Source: Lunularia cruciata (taxonomy: Eukaryota; Streptophyta; Marchantiopsida; Lunulariales; Lunulariaceae). Taken from it: 64,000 nucleotides of DNA. The translations under genes and the position numbers were made by a program. Positions within the stretch are counted from its first letter, which is position 1, and each line of letters starts with the position of its first letter. This document shows positions 51,601-62,872 of this stretch, one piece after another. Under the pieces are notes generated by a model. It did no database searches. It saw only the letters and a program-made list of their open reading frames with translations, and was not told the DNA's origin. Where the stretch lies: positions 63,926,944 through 63,990,943 of the forward strand of contig OX419755.1 in assembly GCA_948567375.1 (NCBI GenBank), read 5' to 3'.

Positions 51601-54600
51601 TCCAGATACAGGCAGAAAGTAGAGAGACTGGAAACTTCAGATTCAGATCACCTTTGGAAACAAGCTGTTTGCTAGGAGGTAGGTCCAGGAGATGGAAGAC
51701 CTTCTCACTGGCACCGATAGCCTGCATCAGGGAGGCCCAGTGATCTCCAACCCACCAGGTGGAATGTACAACCCACTCTGAATACAGTACAAACTTGGTA
51801 AGCTGCTCCGCAGTTATTTGCCCCGACATCACATAGCCTCCTCCTATCAGCAATGCAACCACCTACAAAACCAGCCCTGGACATAAGAACACTGCCTTGA
51901 GATTCGTTTGCATTTCCACATTACACAATATGCACGCACTTCTCCAGGTAAAGGACAAGTCTGAGTGGCGTGCTTTACAGCTGCAAAGGTTTTTCATCAA
52001 TGCGGATTGATGTTTGATTTGAGATCACATACAGATAAAGCCTACTTGTCCATACCCATACAAGACTAGAATGTAGAATGGAGTGAAGAGATAAACATAA
52101 GGGGTAGAGAGTAATATCTCATGCCGGTCTTTGCAAACCGATGCAAAGTTCTAGAGAATCTCAACTATATGCAATCTACAAAAGCACTTATTGTGCGGTC
52201 CTAGTCAAAATTTCATTGTGGAACCAGGCCAAACAATCCACCTTGTCACACCAAAGTAGGGATTATCATTCTAGTTCTTCATATTACCGCAGTTCAAGGA
52301 CCAACCAACCAAAAATGATACCCAGCTCATACCAACACATTCGAGCACAACCAATAGCTGGCATGAATGACAAATTATGAATACTCAATCTGGATAACAA
52401 ATTGTGAACATTCAATCAGAAAAGCGTATGACCGAGGTAAACCGTCTTCTTTGTCATGAGAAACAATTTTCCTTAAGATGCTGTCCGAAAAAACTTTTGT
52501 AACTCTGCTGTGTTGCCTTTAACGTAATTATGTCGCAGGCATAACTGGAAAGGGAAGGAGAACCCGATCAACGGGGAAGTGCATACTTGAGTGGCATTGT
52601 AGAGAGTGTTTGAGCTCCATGTCCAAAATCCGTATGCAACGTTTTGTCGTAAATTGATCTCTACTAACCTCTTGGACCACCTCGAATATCTGCAAAAGGA
52701 TGTATACATTGAGAATCTTTCAAAATTTATGCTTCCCAAGCGAGGATCGCACATGAAAGCCCTGAAGTGGTTAGAGGGGTAAGTTGAGAGGAGGTGGTTT
52801 AAACAAGCAGTCTCATTTGGCTTGTTCTTTCAAGTATCATACAAAGACTCCATTCCTGAGCGTAAAAACCAGAACCTCACCTAGCAACTTCATCTTTCTC
52901 TGTGCCGAACGTCCGAACAACCCTTACAAGAGAAAACGTCTCCTCTGCAACCTACAAGTAACAAATAAAAGACACAACTAACTTCAAATTTGTATCTGTG
53001 TGCTGATCACGGCATGCTCTACACTATCAGTACAGTTTCTGCCGGGGACCAAACGCTTCTGACCATCTCCAAGGACCAGTTTAGATTACTATGAACAATA
53101 AGATGAACTCTACACTGGATATATAAAAGATGTCAAATTCTTTTATCCAATTCTCTCAACTACACGGAAGTTCTATAGTCTGTGCAAAAACAGACTGACA
53201 GAAGTCTCAGCTTGAAGGAGCCAGGAGCTCTAGGCCACTTATTTACAAGTTAGAGATAGATATGATAGTAGAAAGGGATGCAACACCCTCCAACCAAAAT
53301 TGGTGGACATGCAGATTGAACGGCCTGGAGTACAGAGGAAACTAGAAAACGAACGGGACCAATTTCTATTACTTTCTTTCTTAGGTTCTTAGTCAAAGGT
53401 CGTTTGCTGAGCCCTCCAATTTACCTCATTGGCAGATGCTATAGAATCTTGGGCACTCTTGGCCGTGCTTTTTTGATATCTGTCAGACATAAGACATGAA
53501 GGTCGTTATCCATGGCAGCCTAATCGTCTGACAAAAGCAGGTATCTCATGAAGGAGACTCTTGTGTGTCAGAGCAGAAATACAAGCAAAGTTAAACTTAT
53601 CGCACTGGCACAGCTGTACGCATCTCTAATTTACACTAAATCTGGATATAATCCCATTTTTACATACCGTCCATAAAACCTCATGAAGAACCACATAGTA
53701 CTGCAGATAACAAATGTGGAAATAGCTAGCTGCCATGATAATGTCATCAAATAAATAAAAGCTCCCAAGCCCTGCAGTTGGGTCACAACAAACATGAGTA
53801 AACATGAGAATATCCTTAGAATAATCCATACTTCTGCACGATAGAAATCAAGAGAAGCTCACAAAAATATAGCTACCGGGAAAAGGATCGACACGGACTT
53901 TCAATTCAAACTTACAAGTAGAAAAACAGTTGTATTCTGAATGGAGTGATTTCCTTTCAGGTTTTTACCTGCAAGCCGTTTCTAAACATAACGTTGAGGT
54001 CATTCCCAATAATACGTGAAACTTGTTGGCAGTCAGACCCCAGACGACTTGTCAATGCTCCCACTGCTTCAATGTCGAAGAAAGCAATGTCCTAAGAGAT
54101 GCAAACCATCAGATTTTATAATCTGGTTCGACAGCATTTGCTAAAAGTTCTAGCTGAGAGGCAGTTACATTTATACACTAGCAGACTCAACAATCACAAA
54201 ACAACAACAAAACCGGTAACGGAAAGTGACACTTTGACTAGAAAGAGGATATCAGTTGCCACAAGTACCAACCTGATTGAGAAGATTTGCAAAAAGCTTT
54301 TCTCGCATTCTTCTCACCTGAAATAGAAACAAACACATGATGAGAAAGTTTTCGAGAAGGGATAATTCGACATGGCAGGTACATACATCAGTCTACATAG
54401 TGAAAAGCTGCAGCTGTGTACATTGGAGGTATCAATATGGAACCCGTTCATTAGAACACAGTTCTATGTCCTATATACAGCTGCGTATAGGTAGAGAAGT
54501 TCAAATGTACAAAGTTAATAATAATGATGGCTCACCAGAATTTGATTGGCTACTCCAAAGCATCCCCCTCGCAACCCACTGAAATATGAACCAAGAGATG

Positions 54601-56076
54601 GTTCACAAGTGCCACACACGATCAAACTCCGTCAGCACTGAACACAAAAACCTAGAAATATAGCTTTCCATCCATGATCTTTGTCATCTATTATACCCCA
54701 TGAGCAATCTAAATCCCACGGCAGTGTAGGAGCTGGGGTCCAGAAGGTGGAGAGTGTTGAAGTCGACAGGAACTAATGTGTGGAAATGGAATGTTCGTAT
54801 TTGAGAGACTAGAACAAATGAGATGTGAACTCCTCCATGGTTCTGATAAAATTGCTGGGTTCCCTCCAGGAAGGAACCAGAAAGTCGAAATACACCCGCT
54901 TGACTAGATTTATCCTGAAAGGATGAAGACACTCAAAGCAACCAAAGACCGACAGTTGAGTACAGGCCAAGTGTAGATTCCGATCGACACTGCAGTTGAC
55001 ATTTCAGTTTTGAGAAATAATTTATCCCGAAAGATCAAAGCTTTCATGAGAAAGCCAAGAATCGTTTGGGTTTCAGTATGTACACGCGTATCGATAGAAC
55101 AGGAGAACGACAGTAGCAAGAATTCTAATAGAACACACCTGAATAGACCGTACGTGCAGCTCATCAAGGCCAACAACTTGGCGTTCGTGTAGAACTTGTC
55201 TGTTAGTCCGCCTTGAGCCGAAAATATAGTTGCAGCTACAAAGTGAGGGATGGTAATTTCTGACAACTGGAAAAAACAAAGTGAACATTGAAACGCGAGA
55301 ATTAGCTTTTTCTGCAATCCGGTCAGTAGAAGGTGCAATTTTGCAATACGAGTTCCTAAAGCACTTCAGAAGCTACTAAGCACGCTAGATGAACTTACAG
55401 CTGCGACTACAAGGGCAAAGAATGCCGTCCCAATCACTAGCTTATCCGGGGAAATCAGTTCCCAAAGTCTTCGCATTGCATTCACAAACGTAATTGCAGA
55501 CTTCTCATTCCCAACTCGATCGCCAACATTCCACCAGCTCCCGAACGGCAAAATCGAGCGAAAGGACTGCCAAGCTCGAACCAAAATGTGGAAGAATCCT
55601 TCAGATTCAGCTTGTGCCCCAGCTGTACCATTTCCTTCTGCCTTACTATCATCCGAGTCAGGTATGTGTATATCCACCCGCCTTTCCACGGACCCGTTGC
55701 CTCCAAACGCTCCATTGCCCCCGGCGACATTGCTAACAACTGTCGATATTTGTAATCTTCGTTGAATCAGCGGGGTAGAAACCCCCCCGTTCCAGAATTT
55801 TGACAGACCTAGCGATTCCAAGGACTTGGAACCATATCTGGACCTTTCACAACGTATATCCTTCAACCTTTCTCGATTTCCACCATACCATTTTGCCATA
55901 CATGCTCGACGGACAGCCATTCCTGAAGACGATAACCTTTGTAATCCTCTTCCATAATTTCGCTTTAAATAATTTCCTCTATTCCGGATGGCTACTTGCT
56001 GATGGCCATCTCCCCCTTGAACTGTTCCCAGGGTACAATTATTCCATGCAAGGAACCCGGCAGAAGCAGTACCCAT
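40228..56076 (-). CDS. ABCB26: Plastid TAP-like half-size ABC transporter (ABCB26 type), 18 exons
   Basis: Exons on the minus strand: 55399-56076, 55139-55266, 54536-54578, 54273-54317, 53969-54091, 53668-53771, 53425-53479, 52881-52951, 52587-52689, 51652-51862, 42594-42667, 42206-42262, 41778-41852, 41542-41616, 41012-41293, 40837-40904, 40463-40523, 40228-40308 (stop TGA). All introns are GT-AG and phases join without a break, giving 777 residues. The product is one TMD plus one NBD, so it must dimerise. Residues 1-110 are rich in Ser, Arg and Gly and poor in acids, as in a chloroplast transit peptide. NBD motifs: A-loop Y540, Walker [10 protein letters not shown] (566-574), Q-loop Q614, signature LSGGQ (669-673), Walker B ILVLDE (689-694), D-loop SALD, switch H730. 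Family members are plastid-envelope exporters of uncertain cargo. The start is the first ATG after an in-frame TAG. Arabidopsis ABCB26 is about 700 residues, so the N-terminus here is longer. Orthology is inferred from similarity as I recall it. Confidence 0.9.
42722..43035. repeat. Intron-10 direct repeat, proximal copy
   Basis: It matches 50965-51270 over about 300 bp at close to 90 percent by eye. The longest identical stretches lie at 42927-42958, around CAACTTGAAATCGATAACAG, and in the CACCAGTAAGCAGTGCATGA block. Orientation is the same in both copies. Confidence 0.85.
43390..44240. repeat. Cluster of R2 short repeats in intron 10
   Basis: Four copies of a ~75-bp unit start near 43400, 43835, 43920 and 44155. 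Each has GAGAGCAGAAGC, a CGTTCCTCGAAC-like segment, GGGGATCCAGAACTCA and AAGTGCATATGAAGTG. Related copies lie at 42735, 50980, 51285, 60895 and 63860. All are in the same orientation. The ORFs over them are by-products of the repeat. Confidence 0.75.
44520..44720 (+). repeat. 5' LTR of the copia element
   Basis: Approximate limits. It has a TGTTAGAT start, repeated CATGAGTTACA motifs, a TATAATCCCAGTTAGGGGTT segment and ends in TCACA. It aligns with 50300-50541. The following bases TGGTTTAAGA match 8 of 10 positions of the initiator-Met primer site. Confidence 0.75.
45290..46110 (+). pseudogene. Copia gag with duplicated zinc knuckle
   Basis: 45290-45526 encodes the gag polyprotein segment ending [17 protein letters not shown] knuckle, [14 protein letters not shown], lies at 45813-45854. 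A second copy of the same region follows in tandem (unit 1 about 45711-45905, unit 2 about 45906-46083). The second knuckle carries a one-base insertion that throws the frame. A stop interrupts gag at 45524-45526. Confidence 0.8.
46160..46448 (+). pseudogene. Copia aspartic protease remnant
   Basis: [13 protein letters not shown] is the copia protease start. The usual D-S-G-A-S triad region reads D-T-A-A-S, so the conserved Gly is lost. The frame then continues with [17 protein letters not shown] and [12 protein letters not shown], typical of this family, to a stop at 46446-46448. Confidence 0.8.
47170..47965 (+). pseudogene. Copia integrase remnant
   Basis: The pre-integrase Cys/His region ends with [15 protein letters not shown]. 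The core shows [12 protein letters not shown] (first Asp) and CSDNGGEY (second Asp). A stop follows at 47506-47508, and near 47555 a frame change precedes the third acidic residue in an NGVAER-type motif. The C-terminal part has [10 protein letters not shown] and a KCIFLAYD motif. Confidence 0.85.
48380..49240 (+). pseudogene. Copia reverse transcriptase remnant
   Basis: It starts [18 protein letters not shown], then the [11 protein letters not shown] block, [17 protein letters not shown] and the catalytic LYVDD motif, which is intact. In-frame stops occur near 48521 and 48781-48786. Confidence 0.88.
49259..49855 (+). pseudogene. Copia RNase H remnant, truncated by a rearrangement
   Basis: [10 protein letters not shown] and [11 protein letters not shown] open the domain, followed by [10 protein letters not shown] and STGGYCF. 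A frame change near 49570 leads to [13 protein letters not shown]. The domain then runs through [12 protein letters not shown] straight into LTR-type sequence at 49820, so its natural end is lost here. The missing end reappears at 50045-50230. Confidence 0.82.
49820..50045 (+). repeat. Extra partial LTR plus host-flank copy inside the copia element
   Basis: 49822-49982 matches the last two thirds of the 3' LTR. 49983-50042 matches the host flank that follows the true 3' LTR (50542-50616, beginning GCAGAAATGCAAGCAC). After it the RNase H coding end is repeated (50045-50230). This is a tandem duplication of the element end with its flank, with a deletion in the first unit. Confidence 0.8.
50286..50298 (+). 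other. Polypurine tract of the copia element
   Basis: TATTAAGAGGGAG lies immediately before the TGTTAGATAA start of the 3' LTR. It is the usual copia plus-strand primer. Confidence 0.75.
50300..50541 (+). repeat. 3' LTR of the copia element
   Basis: It opens TGTTAGATAAAC and carries CATGAGTTACA repeats, TATATAATCCTGTCTTAGGG and a GATTCATTCTACTCG tail. It is longer than the 5' LTR near its start. Confidence 0.75.
50965..51430. repeat. Intron-10 direct repeat, distal copy with extension
   Basis: The first 305 bp match 42722-43035. The next 155 bp (51275-51430) match 43395-43560. The two intron arms are therefore collinear, with about 360 bp extra in the proximal arm. The copia element lies between them. 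Confidence 0.8.
51652..56076 (-). other. Transit peptide and transmembrane-domain exons 1-10 of the ABC transporter
   Basis: Exon 1 (226 residues) holds the presequence, a linker and the start of TM1 ([15 protein letters not shown], completed by exon 2). TM2 spans the join of exons 2 and 3 ([16 protein letters not shown]). The coupling region is in exon 5 ([16 protein letters not shown]). TM3-TM4 are in exon 6, ending in FYGR. Exons 7-8 give the cytosolic or stromal extension with [18 protein letters not shown]5-TM6 are in exon 10 ([14 protein letters not shown] and [15 protein letters not shown]). Exon 10 ends in phase 1 and joins exon 11 across the 9-kb intron to make a Gly codon. Confidence 0.8.
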
Positions 56077-58096
56077 GGGAAGAGCCACTACTACAAACTT
56101 CTGCAGAATTGTGAAAGCTGGTCCATACTTGGTTTTCAGCTATTCTGTCACCTCACAACAAATCACCATACTTTCAATCAGATGAAAATGTCATTCACAG
56201 TTTCAAAATATCCTCAAACTTTATGCTCTTGTCCGCTTCGCATCCTCTACTCTTCCTTTCCCGCTCGGATAAACCTTTAAACAAAATACGGTTTCCTCAC
56301 CCTCGACATCCCCATATGCTAACTCAGGGTTGATGGCTCCACACCACTCAAAGTCCGGGCAGAGATCCGTTTTTTTCCTTCCAGTCCAACGTTTTGCACT
56401 GAAATCGTAAGTACTAAGATGAGAGGCCGCTTTAAGCAAGTTCACATCGGAACTCACAAGTGTGTGACCAATCGCCAACTATCATAACACATATAGTACA
56501 GCATTGTACTCAAGTGTGGACTTCAGTACATCACAAAATCCATGAACGTCTTCTTCTTCTTCATCTGCCTACTCTATGAATCTACATGTCGTCACAATAG
56601 AACGCCGTTATCTTCCTCCCGGTACGGCTGTCGCGGGTCGGGTGAGGTCAAGTCAGGTCAGGTCGGGATTCATTCCCTATCACTCCTGGTCCTAAAAATT
56701 TGTCAATTCCCAGCCTCCGTCCGCGACTCCACAGGATAGAGAAAGAAAGAAAGCAAGGGTGCCAGAAGAGCCAAAAGTAGAGGAGCCTTCCTCCAATCCT
56801 GCGATGGGGACCTCGGGGGGAGACTGTTGATGAGAGGAAGGAAAGAGATGGGGAGCGATAGAGGAGGCGTGTACTTTTCGGAACGTCTGGGATCCGGCTC
56901 GGGGAAGTCCAGACCTGAGGGAGATTGACGCGGCTTTTGAAGATTGAATTCAATTTCCAGCCAGACCGTGCGATCCTGCCATGCAGGATACTAGGATTGG
57001 ATGAAGCAAACCGAGATTGGCGGGAGGAGGTGGTACAAGGTATTATGGCTTTATCAATAGAAAGACGGGCAGGTCGGATCAGGTCGGGTCGAATCGGGAA
57101 GTGACTTTGAGATCCCTCCGAAAGTAGGATAAATTTGAGAAGTAACTTGAACAGAACTTGTGGTTCCCGTGCCTTCTCCACTAGAAAACCACACCCGAGG
57201 CTACAAAGTATCAGAACTGCGCAATAGCGTACTATTGTTTCTCTCCCCTCTGTTCCACCTGCACGAGTGTAACGTGACTTTAAAGGTCTAAAGATGTTGC
57301 CCCTCGTTCGTCAGCTTCAAGGATTATGGTAGAGCTATTGATCCGTTATTTCCATTATTCCGGATCCACATGCCGGGCATGAGAACCATGAGCTTCTGGA
57401 AGACACCGACCAACTTTTCAAGACCAGAAAATTCCAAAAATTCCGGGAGCCAATCTTTCTACCGCTTTTGTGCTACTACCAATGATATCCGTTTGTTACA
57501 GACTACTTCTTGAACCTTACTTGGATGAGACCTTCAGTGTAACGTCGTAGCAGTACCAGCTCAACGAGAAGCCAGAGTCTTGCACTTGTGACATGGATTT
57601 GTGACACTTTTATTTAGACTCTCCTGCAGAATCCTGCTGCCTAAATCGTTTCCTGTCTTGGCAGTTACTGCAAGCAAGCTTATTCCAGCATCAGTCTTGA
57701 CGAGGAAACATTGTAGAACGGGGAACTACGTGTCTAAAAGTGAAGCATCCACACAAGACACAAATTCATGGATACTGCCAAGAAAGTTGAAAAGAATTCG
57801 AGACACTTCGACTTAGGAATTGAGAACTTGAGTTGGCTCCCTCGTGCTCCTTGCAGCCTGAAATGGGCATCTGATCGAGTTCATATTGGAGGAAATAATT
57901 TACACGACAGTGGCAAGTAGCAGCATGAAATTGTACATAACCAGCAAACGCTTGTTGGACTGTACTGAAGGCAACGTGTGCTCGATTGAGGATCCAGAGA
58001 AGAAGGTAAGGCATCTGCACGACAAGCTACAAGTCCTCTGTAGTGTACATAGTTTACACGGCTTCCAGCATCGAAGTAGAGCTGGTAATATACACA
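56077..58096. other. Upstream region of the ABC transporter
   Basis: Expected to hold the 5' leader and promoter. An in-frame TAG closes the frame upstream of the ATG at 56076. A CTGCAG at about 56100-56105 could be the acceptor of a leader intron. Two blocks rich in AGGTCGGGT-like direct repeats lie at 56634-56670 and 57068-57104. The 177-codon ORF between them shows no protein-like pattern. Confidence 0.45.
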
Positions 58097-58885
58097 CTAA
58101 ATCTGTTGAATTTCAGGAGCTGGGATATTACAATTGTCCATGAACTGTCCTGCTACATCGGCATCATCTGAGAATGCGTCTGGTTCGAATCCTCTTGCGG
58201 CTTTATCGCTATAAACACCTCGGACGACTGATGGTCCTGGATCGTCTTGAATTACTTGTTTTTTCTCCGGTGCATGCAGGGTGAACAAGAGAACGGAGCA
58301 GGTAGCGAGGGAGACGGCCAGACAAACAAGAGTCGCCTTTAGACGCCTCAAGGCCGGTTTCACCTGCAGACACCTTAGTACAATTAATTACTTGCTCACA
58401 CAAGTTCCCTCCAGTCAATCGTAAAGCTAAAGTTGAATGCAGTCACAAGGCCCCATGTGCTGTACACTTACTACTAGGATTCAGGTAGTGCTCTATTTTC
58501 ACTTTCAGGTGGGGTTTAAACGTCAATCCTTAGAACAGACGTCCGTTATTTCAACTACGAATGGCATTATTATGCTCAGGAGAAAGTTGATGGTCGAGCC
58601 AATTCAGCTATCATAGTCAATCATTCGCCTTGTAGGGAATTGAGTATGATAGCTAACGTATCAACATAGACATTTATCCCTCTCAATGCACAAATTAACG
58701 TGCTCATCCGTAAGAAAGCCAAGTCTTCCAATTACACCCGTCAGACCTTTCACTGGATATATCTCTAAAAGACAGAAAGTAAGACAGCCTGTTGTAATTT
58801 CGTAGGGAAAAAGGGAAAAAATTTGTACCTTGTAATATGCTAGCAGTCGATCTCGTGCTAGGACCTCTGGTGGCTTGACCCACAC
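58097..58885 (-). CDS. Possible small membrane protein, two 3' exons
   Basis: A putative penultimate exon at 58829-58885 (CAG acceptor, GTACAA donor) encodes VWVKPPEVLARDRLLAYYK. A putative terminal exon at 58097-58363 (GCAG acceptor) begins VKPALRRLKAT, contains one hydrophobic span (ATLVCLAVSLATCSVLLFTL) and ends with TAG after an acidic tail. Both are phase 0. A positively charged flank, a single membrane segment and an acidic C-terminal tail would suit a tail- or signal-anchored protein. I do not recognise the family. Upstream exons were not found, though an ATG at 58954 is open into the first exon without splicing. Confidence 0.35.
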
Positions 58886-58959
58886 CTGTAGTAAGCACAT
58901 TAGACAAGAGTTATAAACTGACCTCTTCTCCTGGCATCTCCTTATTTCATACATCTTGG

Positions 58960-60660
58960 TTGATTGGAAGTATGTACTAGCACAGGACTACATAGTAAGT
59001 TCGGCCCTATCGTGGTCATCTGGTAACCATCAGTAAACTTGAGTCGCCCTGAGTCGGCAGGAATTCCTGGGGAACCTAACATCAAACGGCAACGCTACGG
59101 TGCGTGAGCAGCATGGGCTCAAGGGCTTCGTGGGAATCCATAAATCCACTTTTTAATTCGACCTATGGCCGAACAAAGAAGACAGACGAATGGGTCGAAT
59201 GTAGCAGCTGACTCCGATAGATGGATATTGGATTCTAGTTCAGTGCTTTCTTGCAGTGCGCTTGTGACTACGTTCGAAGAGAAAGGATGCTTCTTTACCT
59301 TCCAAGCTCATCGCATTGGCAATGCTTGACCAGTAGTGCCAGACATTTTCTGTTTAGGTTGAATCAACTCCTTGTGCTTACATCTTACCACATATTTCGT
59401 TCATGAATTGGGTTGTAGCAATTGCGAGCGTGCTGATGATCATGATAAGAGAATAAGAGATATATTTACCTACTAGAAATTCCGTGCTTGCTCGCCACGT
59501 TGCCACAGTCGACCAATCGAGTGGACAAACTTAAGAAACTAGGCCAAAACTCTTAATTCCCTCTACACCATGTACGTGATCAATTCTCTCAACACTAAGC
59601 GGGAAACAATTCTCTCAACACTAAGTACTCATCGGTCATGAAGACCCTGCTTGACATCATGGTTTGTCCTAGTAAAGTTCAACGAAAGCCAGACGAAAAA
59701 TATGTGGGTCCCAGTATTCAATTCATCACTGCATGACTGCCATCAAACAGCCGAAAGAAAACTAAGCTGTCGTAACTGTCCTTTAAAGCAACTGGTATGA
59801 ACATTTTTGTCTAGTGGTGCGTCTAAAAGATGGTCCAAAATCTTCCGAAGTCAGCTCAAAGATGTCCAGCTTCAGGAATGAACTGGCTGTTCAGAACTAA
59901 TTTGATCTTCAAAATCTCCACTTCATTAAGATGGAACACAAGAAAAATTCTCTGTAGGACGTTTAGAAACAAACGTGGTGCTGGTTTGGATAATGACTAC
60001 CCAGGTTATCCATCAGCTCCTGCCGCTGACTTAAAAGCTGCAAAAATGGTCCAAAACATGGACTCGGATTGAAGACCAATTACAGCCATGTGGGATTGGG
60101 GATGCTAAGCTTCAGGGCAAAGTTCGTTAGTACAGATGTCGGGTTCCGATCAGGAAGCCTACTGGTGGTAGGGTTTTCGAGCCCACGACGTTCAGAGGCC
60201 CTAATTTCCTGGCTAGAATGATCAACTACGGACTGAGGTAAATTGAGGGATTGGGGGAGAACAGGAATTAAAGATGTGCACTTGAATTAGCCGACATCTA
60301 ATACGTCGGGCAAATGCTACTGTCTCTGCACTGAGAGGTCTATGGCTCACTTGGACCTGTTCTCTATGTTATTCTCAGAACATACAAACTACAGACTCAC
60401 TATGAAATAAGATCGATAAGACCATTTCCGGATAAGGGCATCTCAAAGTTTCCGCATCTTTATATGAGCCTGTCTCTAAAATCATAAACATGAATAGCAT
60501 CTGAAGCAGTCTCAGATGCATTGAGTTGAAGAAATAGTTATACAACTTCTAGGTCAGTACTTCTTGAGTTCCAATCCCTATGTACACCTCATCTACCGGA
60601 GTTGAAGGGAATGAACGTCCTTAAAAGTTTGAAGAAAGACATCCTGTAAGTCATTGAGTA
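58960..60660. other. Non-coding stretch, possible transposon crumbs
   Basis: 59205-59320 translates to DRWILDSSSVLSC then FEEKGCFF, which faintly resembles a copia protease start. No other domain supports it. No gene is seen. Confidence 0.3.
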
Positions 60661-60661
60661 A

Positions 60662-62350
60662 ATGAATATGGATCCCCTTGGAACACGGTTCAATCAATAT
60701 CCACGTACAACTGGACAAGACATGACATTGTGAACAACGTATGAGAAATAACCTCTAATAGCAATCATTCACACAGTGGTGAGCGATCTCTCCTGTTAGT
60801 TCGTACCTGCAGACGAGGATTAGTGCTATCAAGATACCTCGCTGATGTGTCAAGTCTACTATAAGTGTAAATAGACACAGATGTATAAGTAATGATATCC
60901 AGAAACCGTTCAAAGAACGGGGGATCCACACCCAAATGATTGTCAAATTCCACCTAGTAAAGAAACATGCAATGCAATCACTAAGCATTACCTATCGAAG
61001 ATCTAGCCATCTAAAAAAATGACTCCAAGATCTGGCCAAGAATCTCCCAACGGGTGCGAAACAGGAGCAGAACCGAGTTCCGTATTGGTATCAGTGAGTC
61101 AAAATGGTAAGGCAAAAGGGGGTTGAAAACCGTGGTGGAAATGCAAAGATAATGAGCGATGTGTAAACGGATTAGATAGAGTGTATCACAAGCATGCACG
61201 ATGAAAGCAAGAGTCCGTAACAGCAAAGCCCCTTCAGAGAAACAGCAGGACAGTCAAAGTCAGTCTGCATAATCTCAAGAACAACTCCATCAGTGCCCAC
61301 GCCATGCCGCAGTAAATAGAAGCATACGCCAATACTGTCGTACCAATACACTCGTACCGAGTTGCAATAAGTCAAATATATATTTGGGTAAATGAATATG
61401 AAACCTGGTTGTTTCAACACGGTTCTGTACTTAAGTAGAACTGGAGAATACATTAAATTGTGAAAAAAGGTATGAGAAGTAAATCCCTCGTGACTGTCAT
61501 TCACACCTGTTAGTTCATACCTGCAGGCGAGGATAGTGCTATGAAATTGATGATCAGTCAATTTTACTGTAGAGTGTGTATTCAGAATCATCTGTTCCTG
61601 CAGATGAAGGTGAGTTGGAAAACGTCCTAAACAGCCTAAACCCCAAGAGACATGTAAGACGACTGGCATTCACCCCTGCATGTTCCATGTCAGCATAAGT
61701 CCATCAACATGTGACAGCAAAAGGAAGTAGCAAGACTTCCATTAGAAATCTGGCCGAAACAGTAAATTACTTCATCAGTTGCCCCATTCGTCCCGAGGTA
61801 TTGGATTTTCGTACCGCTACCTCTGGGTATTGAGTTCCTGTCAGGTTCATGAGAGTCAGGGCAAACTCGGTTACCTTTTGTAAAGGTTGCTCAACAAAAT
61901 GAGAAGGAATGAAAGGTTATGTGGGATTGTGGTCTCTCTTTGTTATCTCGAATTCCTACCTTCTGATTCAAAGAGTCTAAAGGAGTTTCGGATAGAATTA
62001 AGCAACCATTGAACGGTAGTTGGGACATACCTGAGGTAATCTGTTAGGTGAGAAAGACATAGCAGCAAAGCAGCAAACATATGGTGGCAGCGGGTGGGAG
62101 GTAGACATAACTGGGTGATTCATCGGTAGGTCACAGATATATTGAGTGTATGAATGTGGTTATAACAGATTATAACCGTTTGTTATAACAGATTTCTATA
62201 CCCACGTAAGACTGGATAAGACATGACAGTGTGAAACCAGGTATAAGAAGTAAACCCCTCATAACCATCATTCACACATTACAGAATGAAATACAGAACC
62301 CGTTGTAAACAACCCGGTCCCATACCCACGTCTGACTCTTGATGGTAAAG
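60662..62350. repeat. Degenerate dispersed repeats downstream of the ABC locus
   Basis: Related ~170-bp segments start near 60662, 61386 and 62135. They share AATGAATATG-like starts, an AACACGGTT or AACCCGGT piece, CTGGA-AAGACATGACA, a TATGAGAA-TAA piece, CATTCACAC and TACCTGCAGACGAGGA. A shorter fourth copy lies at 63770-63840. Divergence is high. Confidence 0.55.
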
Positions 62351-62710
62351 ATCACCAAATCTATCAATTACATAGAGAGGCAAGCACGCGAAAGTCTGCA
62401 CCCAGGGTTAGCACAACGTTTATCCCATGAGACTGGATAATGTATATCGCATCATGCACTATGAACCCATGGGCCAAAAACACTAAACACTATAGGGAAG
62501 CAATCAGACTGTCACAGTAAACCTCCACGTGAGCACTCGATGTCCTACAGGGTGGCAAAATAACTGGTCAATCCCATCACCCCTTGTACCAAGTTTCTGT
62601 TCGAAAGCTCATGAGTGCCGAGGCAAACTCGATTGCTTCTCAGAGTGCCGGTGAAAAGGACATGCAACATTTTCCAACTTGTGAAAGGTGAGAATAGCAA
62701 AAACGAAAAA

Positions 62711-62872
62711 GGTAAGAGCTAAGAAAAAGCATCGAGAAGAGAAGAGCCGAGAAATATCAGAAGGGCAGGAGAGAACATGAGAGATAGGAAAGAGGTAAGA
62801 GTTGAGGAAAAACATCGACAAGAGAAGAGTCGAGAAATAAGAGAAGAGCAGGAGAGAACATGAGAGATACCG
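62711..62872. repeat. 82-bp tandem duplication, purine-rich
   Basis: Two adjacent units (62711-62792 and 62793-62872) share GGTAAGAG, GAGAAGAG and GCAGGAGAGAACATGAGAGA stretches. ORFs on the opposite strand reflect this repeat. Confidence 0.85.

Larger units (their letters stand above)
42668..51651 (-). other. Giant intron 10 of the ABC transporter (8984 bp)
   Basis: It runs from the donor GTGATC after 51652 to the acceptor GGGCCAG before 42667. The other sixteen introns are 107-724 bp. Its extra length comes from an antisense copia element, a 300-bp direct repeat flanking that element, and many R2 repeats. Both splice sites remain canonical and the flanking exons join in frame. Confidence 0.85.

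Noticed and set aside
56077-56088. Upstream GTG as start of the ABC transporter
   Set aside because: Plant nuclear genes start at ATG. The first ATG in frame after the upstream TAG is at 56076.
56648-57181. 177-codon minus-strand ORF between the two minus-strand genes
   Set aside because: Composition follows local direct repeats and it opens without an ATG. More likely leader or promoter DNA.
59205-59320. Possible copia protease fragment (RWILDSSS)
   Set aside because: Only one short motif matches and no neighbouring domain supports it.
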